A DNA stretch of 64,000 nucleotides, taken from positions 124,001 through 188,000 of the forward strand of contig NZ_JACHWZ010000006.1 in assembly GCF_014191725.1 (NCBI RefSeq), read 5' to 3'. This document shows positions 57,923 through 64,000 of the stretch, one piece after another. The notes beneath the pieces are model-generated. The model saw nothing but the letters and a program-made list of their open reading frames with translations, made no database searches and was not told where the DNA came from. Within the stretch, counting starts at the first letter, position 1. Each line of letters starts with the position of its first letter. The position numbers and the translations under genes are program-made. The DNA is from Microbulbifer rhizosphaerae (GTDB taxonomy: Bacteria; Pseudomonadota; Gammaproteobacteria; Pseudomonadales; Cellvibrionaceae).

Positions 57923-57947
57923 AAACTTTATTAACCGCCCCTAGACT
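57919..57947 (+). promoter_or_regulatory. predicted promoter of the transaminase-mmsA operon
   Basis: TTGTAA (57919-57924), 17 bases, TAGACT (57942-57947), about 32 bases before the transaminase ATG. Confidence 0.55.
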
Positions 57948-57978
57948 CACCTCAAGCAAACAAAAACAGAGGTTAATC

Positions 57979-59313
57979 ATGGCCCAGATCGACATTCGCG
58001 CCGGTTTGAGCAACGAGGAACTCGACGCCCACTGGATGCCGTTTACCGGCAACCGCCACTTCAAGTCCGAACCGCGGCTGTTTGTCAGCGCCGAGGGCAT
58101 GCACTACACCACGGCGGACGGCCGCTCGGTGCTGGACGGCTTCTCCGGCCTCTGGTGCAGCAACGCCGGCCACGGCCGCAAGGAAATCGCCGACGCGGTA
58201 GCCCAGCAGCTCACCGCCCTCGACTACTCTCCCGCCTTCCAATTCGGTCACCCGCTGGCGTTCAAGCTGGCCAGGCGCCTGGCGGACATAGCGCCGGGCG
58301 ATCTGAACCGGGTCTTCTTTTGCAACTCCGGCTCCGAGGCCGCGGACACCGCGCTGAAAATCGCCCGCGCCTACTGGCGCGTCGCTGGGCGGCCGGAAAA
58401 GAACCGCCTGGTGGGCCGCGCCCAGGGCTACCACGGGGTGAACTTCGGTGGCATCTCCGTGGGCGGCATGGTGGGCAACCGCAAAACCTTCGGCCCGGCG
58501 CTGGACGTGGATCACCTCCCCCATACCCTCTTACCGGAAAACGCCTTTTCCCGCGGCTTGCCGGAACACGGCGGCACGGACATGGCCGAGCGGCTGATGG
58601 ATATCATCAATCTCCAGGGGGCGGAAAATATCGCCGCAGTGATGGTGGAACCCTTCGCCGGCTCCGCCGGGGTGATACTGCCGCCGAAAGGCTATCTGCA
58701 GCGCCTGCGGGAAATTTGCGACCAGCACCATATCCTGCTGATCTTCGACGAAGTAATCACCGGCTTCGGCCGCACCGGCTCCGCGTTTGCCGCGCAGGAA
58801 TTCGGCGTACAGCCGGATATCATGACCACCGCCAAGGGTATCTCCAACGGCGCCGTTCCACTCGGCGCGGTGTTTGTCCGCGAGGGCATCTATGACGCTT
58901 TTATGCAGGGACCGGAACATATTCCCGAACTGGCCCACGGCTATACCTATTCCGCGCATCCGGTGGCCTGCGCCGCGGCCATGGCGACCCTGGATATCTA
59001 CGAAAGGGAAAACCTGTTCGCGCGGGTCCGGGAACTGGCGCCGCATTTCGAGGACGCCCTGCACGGCCTGAAAGACGAGCGCCATGTGATCGACATTCGC
59101 AACTACGGCCTGGCCGGCGCAGTCCAACTGCAACCCCGCGACGGCGAGCCCGGCAAACGCGCGATGGAAGTGGTGCTGGAGGCCTACCGGCGCGGTGTAC
59201 TGCTGCGCTGGACCGGAGATACCATCGCCGTGGCACCGCCGTTTATTATTCAACCGGAACAGATAGACCAGATTGCGCAGACCCTGTCAGAAATTCTGCA
59301 CAGCCTGGATTAA
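57979..59313 (+). CDS. omega-amino acid (beta-alanine)-pyruvate transaminase
   Basis: The product has 444 residues. Class III PLP aminotransferase: LDGFSGLWCSNAGHGRKE at the start, NSGSEAADTALKIAR near 115, IFDEVITGFGRTG near 255 and PLP Lys in TTAKGISNGAVPLGA near 288. It moves the amino group of beta-alanine or a similar amino acid to pyruvate. The next gene, mmsA, would take the semialdehyde. Confidence 0.92.
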   Translation: MAQIDIRAGLSNEELDAHWMPFTGNRHFKSEPRLFVSAEGMHYTTADGRSVLDGFSGLWCSNAGHGRKEIADAVAQQLTALDYSPAFQFGHPLAFKLARRLADIAPGDLNRVFFCNSGSEAADTALKIARAYWRVAGRPEKNRLVGRAQGYHGVNFGGISVGGMVGNRKTFGPALDVDHLPHTLLPENAFSRGLPEHGGTDMAERLMDIINLQGAENIAAVMVEPFAGSAGVILPPKGYLQRLREICDQHHILLIFDEVITGFGRTGSAFAAQEFGVQPDIMTTAKGISNGAVPLGAVFVREGIYDAFMQGPEHIPELAHGYTYSAHPVACAAAMATLDIYERENLFARVRELAPHFEDALHGLKDERHVIDIRNYGLAGAVQLQPRDGEPGKRAMEVVLEAYRRGVLLRWTGDTIAVAPPFIIQPEQIDQIAQTLSEILHSLD

Positions 59314-59380
59314 ACACCTGTAGGGGCGGCCGCTCCCACGAAAACGAATTCGGAACTGGAAAAATCCGAAGGAGAAAACC

Positions 59381-60880
59381 ATGAACACCATCGGCCATCT
59401 GATCAACGGCGAACAGGTCAACCGCGAAGGCGATCGCCATCAGGACATTGCCAATCCCTCCACCAATGAAGTGAGCGCGCGCGTATGCCTGGCGAGCCGG
59501 GCCACCGTTGACGAAGCCATCGCCGCGGCCCAGGCCGCCTACCCCGCCTGGCGTAACACACCGCCGATCAAGCGGGCGAGGCTCATGTTCCGCCTCAAGG
59601 ACCTGCTGGAAGAGAATGCAGAGAAAATCTGCGAACTCATCACCCGCGAACACGGCAAAGTATTCAACGACGCCATGGGCGAACTGCGGCGCGGTATCGA
59701 AAATGTGGAGTACGCCTGCAGCATACCGGAGCTATTAAAAGGCGAGCACAGCAAAAACGTCGGCCCCGCAATCGATTCCTGGAGCGAATTCCAGCCCCTG
59801 GGCGTCTGTGCCGGCATCACCCCGTTCAACTTCCCAGCCATGGTGCCCCTGTGGATGTGGCCCATGGCCGTCGCCTGCGGCAACACCTTCGTGCTCAAGC
59901 CCTCGGAGCGTGACCCCAGCTCCGCGCTGTTTATCGCCCAACTGGGGCTGGAGGCGGGCATACCCGCCGGCGTGCTCAACGTGGTCAACGGCGATAAAGA
60001 GGCGGTGGACACACTGCTCACCGATTCCCGCGTACAGGCGGTGAGCTTCGTGGGTTCCACGCCGATTGCCGAATACGTCTATACCACCGGCAACGCCAAC
60101 GGCAAGCGGGTACAGGCTTTCGGCGGGGCGAAAAACCACGCCGTCGTAATGCCGGATGCGGACCTGGACAATGCGGTCAACGCCCTGATGGGCGCCGCCT
60201 ACGGCTCCTGCGGCGAACGCTGCATGGCCATCTCCGTCGCCGTCGCCGTGGGCGATGCCACCGCCGATACGCTGATCGAAAAACTCAAAGAGCAGATCGC
60301 CAAATTAAAAGTGGGCGACGGCATGGACAACGGCAATGATATGGGCCCGCTGGTCACCCGCGCACACAAGAAAAAAGTCGAAGGCTATATCGCCAAGGGC
60401 CTGGAGGAAGGTGCTGAACTGGTGGTGGATGGCCGCGGCCTGACAGTGCCCGGCTTCGAAAGCGGCAACTACCTGGGTGCCTGCCTGTTCGACAAGGTCA
60501 CCCCGGAAATGACCATTCACTCCGACGAGATCTTCGGCCCGGTGCTGTGTGTGATGCGCGCGAAAACCATGCAGGAGGCGATGGATATTGTCGACGCCCA
60601 CGAATACGGCAACGGCACCTGCATTTTCACCCGCGACGGCGAGGCCGCACGCTACTTCTCCGACAATATCAAAGTGGGCATGGTGGGCATCAACGTACCC
60701 CTGCCGGTACCGGTCGCCTACCACAGCTTCGGCGGCTGGAAACGCTCCCTGTTCGGCGACCTGCACGCCTACGGCCCGGACTCGGTGCGCTTCTACACCA
60801 AACGCAAAAGCGTAACCCAGCGCTGGCCGGCGAGTGGGGTGCGGGAGGGAGTGCAGTTTACATTTCCCAGCAACGGCTGA
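59381..60880 (+). CDS. mmsA: CoA-acylating methylmalonate-semialdehyde dehydrogenase
   Basis: The product has 499 residues. It converts malonate- or methylmalonate-semialdehyde with CoA and NAD to acetyl- or propionyl-CoA. Start MNTIGHLINGEQV, GITPFNFPAMVPLWMWPMA (about 142-160), and the catalytic Cys in YGSCGERCMAISVAV near residue 285. GAAGGAGA ribosome-binding site. 67 bases after the transaminase gene. Confidence 0.96.
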   Translation: MNTIGHLINGEQVNREGDRHQDIANPSTNEVSARVCLASRATVDEAIAAAQAAYPAWRNTPPIKRARLMFRLKDLLEENAEKICELITREHGKVFNDAMGELRRGIENVEYACSIPELLKGEHSKNVGPAIDSWSEFQPLGVCAGITPFNFPAMVPLWMWPMAVACGNTFVLKPSERDPSSALFIAQLGLEAGIPAGVLNVVNGDKEAVDTLLTDSRVQAVSFVGSTPIAEYVYTTGNANGKRVQAFGGAKNHAVVMPDADLDNAVNALMGAAYGSCGERCMAISVAVAVGDATADTLIEKLKEQIAKLKVGDGMDNGNDMGPLVTRAHKKKVEGYIAKGLEEGAELVVDGRGLTVPGFESGNYLGACLFDKVTPEMTIHSDEIFGPVLCVMRAKTMQEAMDIVDAHEYGNGTCIFTRDGEAARYFSDNIKVGMVGINVPLPVPVAYHSFGGWKRSLFGDLHAYGPDSVRFYTKRKSVTQRWPASGVREGVQFTFPSNG

Positions 60881-60912
60881 TCTCTGGGATGCGCTCCGCA
60901 CATCCCAACCGC

Positions 60913-60939
60913 TGTAGGAGCGGCTCATGGCCGCGATCA
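60913..60939. repeat. single REP palindrome, family A
   Basis: TGTAGGAGCGGCTCATGGCC then GCGATCA, 33 bases after the mmsA stop codon. Nothing else is seen in 60881-61103. Confidence 0.8.
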
Positions 60940-61103
60940 GATCTCGCCAATCGCACGGGCTTTCGCAGCCGTAGGGCATCCCTCCATTGGGTTCTGTACA
61001 GCCTCCAAATCGCAGTGGACAGGGATAACGACTTTCCTGCAGACTACCTCGTCAAATAGAGGTATAAGCCAGAAATACAGACCGGGAGATTCGAGGTCGC
61101 AAG

Positions 61104-61640
61104 ATGGCATCAGCCTTTTCCCATGTCGTCATTCCCGCTGTGATTTACGCCGCTTTTAAAAGCGGTTCGATCAATATCCGACTACTCGTCGTCGCAGCCG
61201 CGCTCTCCGTACTTCCCGACCTGGACGTTGTTGCCTTTAAGTTTGGCATTCCCTACGAATCGCAATGGGGGCACCGGGGATTCACGCACTCGCTGGTGTT
61301 TTCCGCAGCGATCTCCCTGCTGGTAGTCTTCTTTCACCGGAAAATCCGCTCGAAGCCACTGACTGTATTTGCCGTATGCTTTGCGGCGAGCGTCTCCCAC
61401 GCAATCCTGGACGCGATGACCAATGGCGGACTCGGCGTAGCCCTGTATTGGCCGTTCAGCTCGGAAAGGATTTTCCTTCCCTACCGGCCTATCCAGGTTT
61501 CCCCGATTGGGGTTGGCGCCTTCTTTACGGAAAAAGGGCTGCGAGTGATATCTTCAGAACTTTTCTGGGTTCTGATTCCGGGGCTTGTGGTCGGCACTCT
61601 CGGCGCACTGACAAGGCGTTATCGTGCGAAAAATAAATAG
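61104..61640 (+). CDS. YdjM/DUF457-like membrane metal-dependent hydrolase
   Basis: The product has 178 residues with about four membrane segments. MASAFSHVVIPAVIYA, LSVLPDLDVVAFKFG, WGHRGFTHSLVF and ASVSHAILDAMTNGG carry the His/Asp pattern of the YdjM family, inner-membrane proteins annotated as metal-dependent hydrolases. Activity unproven. Poor ribosome-binding site. Confidence 0.85.
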   Translation: MASAFSHVVIPAVIYAAFKSGSINIRLLVVAAALSVLPDLDVVAFKFGIPYESQWGHRGFTHSLVFSAAISLLVVFFHRKIRSKPLTVFAVCFAASVSHAILDAMTNGGLGVALYWPFSSERIFLPYRPIQVSPIGVGAFFTEKGLRVISSELFWVLIPGLVVGTLGALTRRYRAKNK

Positions 61641-61734
61641 CGGCCCGCGGGAAATCTGACACCTGATATCGGGTTAGCAAGCTGGCTCCAATTACCCACT
61701 TTCGTTGCCACCGAAAAGCTTACCGGTTCCCTTC

Positions 61735-61770
61735 CTAAAAACAAGCAAGGCAGCCCAAAAGCTGCCTCAA
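61735..61770 (-). terminator. intrinsic terminator of the TonB receptor gene
   Basis: AGGCAGC-CCAAAA-GCTGCCT (61748-61767), followed on the minus strand by TGCTTGTTTTT. Confidence 0.75.
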
Positions 61771-61793
61771 ACGTGCCGCGTGGTAGCGCTGTA

Positions 61794-64000
61794 TCAGAAG
61801 GAGTAGCGCGCGCCCAGTGCGAAGGTGCGGCTGTAGATGGACGAGCCGAAGTTGTAGATATCCGGGTACTCGTAATAGCTCTGGTAGTAGTCGTCCAACA
61901 GGTTGGTTGCGTCGAAGGTGAACGTCAGGTTCTCCATCGGGCTGTAGCTGGCCTGGAAATCCAGGCTGGTTTCCTCGCCATTGTAGACACCCACCGGGTT
62001 GGCGAACAGGCGCGCTTCGTGGTGGTGCAGAAAATCATCGCGCCACACGTAGGAAAGACGCATATCCAGGTCGCTCTTGTCATAAGCGAGCACGACACTG
62101 TAGGAGCTGTCGGAAACACCGAACATGGGGACTTCCACCTGGCCGGTCTTGTCACCGTTATTGTCGAAGTCATCAACCTTCTGCTCGGAATCCAACGCCG
62201 TATAACTCGCCTGTACACCCAGCCCATCAAGGAAGTCCGGCAGATTCTCCGGGAAGTAAACAACACCCAATTCCAGGCCCTGCAAAACGCCGTCGGAGCT
62301 GTTTGTGGGCTGGGTGAGCGCGAAACGCCGCTCTTCCGTTTCACCCTCCGGCTGGTGCCAGACCACCCGCCGCGAAGTGACCTCAAAGCCATCAATATTA
62401 CGGCGGAACAGAGTGCCGTAGAGGGCGCTGGACTCGGCAAAATACCACTCCAGAGAGAGGTCGAAGTTCTGCGACTCGGTGGGCTCGAGATCGGGATTTC
62501 CACCGCTGGCTTCAGCGAGCCCAATGTTTGTCACGTCATCACCCCAAGAAATATGGGAATTGAGGGAAGCGAAACCCGGGTGTCGCAAGGTCTGGGTATA
62601 GGCAAAACGGGCCATCAAATCGTCGTTGATGTGCCAGCGGGCCACCAGGGTGGGCAGTAGCTTGCCATCGCTGGTAGATGCGGAACTAAAATACCCGTCT
62701 TCCCCCGATTCGAACTCCACGTCGTAAAACTCCATGTCCCTTTTTACACGCGTATAGCGCAGGCCGATTTCACCATCGAAGGGGCCTGCCTCATACAGCG
62801 CTTTGGCATAGAGAGAAGTCGTCAGCTCATCAATCTCAAAGGTTTCTTCCAGCGGCTGCTTGGTCAGCCCATACATCTCGCGGTAAGTGCCGGCGTTCGA
62901 GGCGATATGGTGACCGTCGGGCACCACCCATCTGGTGGCGACGTCTGCACGGCCATCGAAGAAGCCACGGCTGGTATAAGTGAGGCCCGGATCCAAATCT
63001 CCTAGTGGAACGCCGAGAATACCGCCGTCTTGGGCCTTACTGGCCTCGTTGGCTGTGCGGTTGTCGGCGCGTACACCGAAGCTGAGCCTGTGGAATGCGC
63101 CCAAATCCAGCTCCAAGTCGCCGTCGAATGTCCAGGTGAACGCATCGCCTTTTCTGCTGGCCCCTTGGTCATACAGCTGAGCCGCATTCCACTGGGAGGC
63201 ATCGGCGAGATTGCTTTCGTCCACTTCCGTGTTCGGGTCGTCGTAGAACTCCACTTCCGGAACACCGTCTCCCGCATTGAAGTCCACCCCCAGGCCATAG
63301 GCCACCCGCTCGGCGCGCATAGCGAAGAAGGTTTCTTTGTACTCGCTCTTCTGGTAGTTGAGTTCCGATCTCAGTTGCAGTCTGTCGCCTATGTCCCATT
63401 TTCCGCCGACGGCGTAGAGATAGCTGTCGGTTTTGCCCACCAGCAGGTCGCCGCTAGTAAAGCCGTAGGATGCAGCCACGTCGCGGGTTTTGACGATATT
63501 GGTACCGTCGAAGACTTCTATCTCACCGCCGCGGGGCAGGTGAGAGCTGTCTTCCCAAGAGTCCACAAAAGTAAAGTTCAGGGAGTTGAATCGCTCGCTG
63601 CGATAGCCGTTGTAGAAGGCCTCGAACAGGTATTCGGAGCTATCGTTAGGTGCCCATTGCAGGGAGATATTCGCCGCCGGACGTTCGCGCTCGCCACTGC
63701 CATCCACTGCGAACACGGCGTCGCGACCGATCAGGTACTCCACATCTTCACCGTTGATATTCACGGTAGAGCCTGGGGCGAAGGGCATCCCTTTTTCCAG
63801 GCCTTCCTGCCAGACCTGTTCGCCGCCAACTTCCGGGCTGCCGTTAAATATTCTCTGGTAAGGCACAAAGCCATCGGGGGCATCGGCACCTACAAAAAGC
63901 ACCCCTGCGCCGGCGGTCACACTCTGGTCTCGGAAATTGGTCTCTGCGTAGGAAAGGTTTACCAAAGCACCGAATTCACCGGCGGAAGTCTCCCAGCGAT
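61794..64000 (-). CDS. TonB-dependent receptor, C-terminal part (cut by window edge)
   Basis: About 735 residues are visible, all beta-barrel; the plug and signal peptide lie to the right of the window. The sequence has alternating aromatic beta-strands, TRVKRDMEFYDVEFESG, FAYTQTLRHPGFASLNSH, a long run around DLEPTESQNFDLSLEWYFAE and the usual final strand ending ALGARYSF with terminal Phe. The length and style fit large receptors of the kind used for oligosaccharides or complex substrates in Cellvibrionales; the ligand is not visible. Confidence 0.92.
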   Translation of the reverse strand, partial: RWETSAGEFGALVNLSYAETNFRDQSVTAGAGVLFVGADAPDGFVPYQRIFNGSPEVGGEQVWQEGLEKGMPFAPGSTVNINGEDVEYLIGRDAVFAVDGSGERERPAANISLQWAPNDSSEYLFEAFYNGYRSERFNSLNFTFVDSWEDSSHLPRGGEIEVFDGTNIVKTRDVAASYGFTSGDLLVGKTDSYLYAVGGKWDIGDRLQLRSELNYQKSEYKETFFAMRAERVAYGLGVDFNAGDGVPEVEFYDDPNTEVDESNLADASQWNAAQLYDQGASRKGDAFTWTFDGDLELDLGAFHRLSFGVRADNRTANEASKAQDGGILGVPLGDLDPGLTYTSRGFFDGRADVATRWVVPDGHHIASNAGTYREMYGLTKQPLEETFEIDELTTSLYAKALYEAGPFDGEIGLRYTRVKRDMEFYDVEFESGEDGYFSSASTSDGKLLPTLVARWHINDDLMARFAYTQTLRHPGFASLNSHISWGDDVTNIGLAEASGGNPDLEPTESQNFDLSLEWYFAESSALYGTLFRRNIDGFEVTSRRVVWHQPEGETEERRFALTQPTNSSDGVLQGLELGVVYFPENLPDFLDGLGVQASYTALDSEQKVDDFDNNGDKTGQVEVPMFGVSDSSYSVVLAYDKSDLDMRLSYVWRDDFLHHHEARLFANPVGVYNGEETSLDFQASYSPMENLTFTFDATNLLDDYYQSYYEYPDIYNFGSSIYSRTFALGARYSF

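Overview
The window looks like chromosomal DNA of a high-GC marine gammaproteobacterium, most likely Cellvibrionales and close to Microbulbifer. The gene set supports this (FumC, LigA-ZipA-SMC, System I Ccm, EpmC, Xni, PdxB, MnmC, GcvR, FldB, TonB-dependent receptor), as do the many short palindromic (REP-like) repeats built around GTAGGAGCGGCC..GGCCGCGATCG. The genus is an inference. I see no prophage, insertion sequence, CRISPR array or rRNA operon. The left end cuts an acyl-CoA dehydrogenase and the right end cuts a TonB-dependent receptor.

Layout. 1-5.1 kb: acyl-CoA dehydrogenase and AraC-type regulator, class II fumarase, a DUF4399 exported protein and small unknowns. 5.1-12 kb: DNA ligase, ZipA and SMC, all on the minus strand. 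12-23.3 kb: a complete cytochrome c maturation set (ccmABCDEFG and ccmHI), broken twice: a SAM methyltransferase lies between ccmF and ccmG, and yigZ, a BCCT transporter and two plus-strand tRNAs lie between ccmG and ccmH. 23.4-26 kb: a phosphatase/kinase partner-switch pair and a PA3496-like protein. 26-32 kb: tRNA-Arg, a 38-residue membrane protein, isoaspartyl peptidase, tRNA-Ser, nitroreductase, class III nucleotide cyclase, a possible Cys-His-Asp enzyme and a decayed secreted-protein gene. 32-38 kb: BaeSR-like two-component system, QueF, ABC exporter and a duplicated tRNA-Gly/tRNA-Glu pair. 38-48.6 kb: MsrB, AlaA-type aminotransferase, a tightly overlapped run EpmC-Xni-PdxB-NAD kinase-like-methyltransferase, TusA and small proteins. 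48.6-57.7 kb: exported methyltransferase, GcvR, TrmL-FldB-MnmC, DUF502, glutaminyl cyclase and RecQ. 57.9-61 kb: beta-alanine transaminase plus methylmalonate-semialdehyde dehydrogenase operon. 61-64 kb: YdjM-like membrane protein and TonB receptor.

The most unusual feature is how the palindromic repeats relate to genes. Most lie between genes, but copies are read in frame inside pdxB and twice inside mnmC, and a different palindrome encodes the C-terminus of the glutaminyl cyclase. Three genes (ccmI, ccmD and the unknown gene ending at 41262) take their stop codon from the first bases of a repeat. One copy at 39517-39620 has its centre replaced by a poly-G/poly-C tract that is probably an assembly artefact.

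All functional names come from reading the translated sequence and recalling family features. No database search was run.
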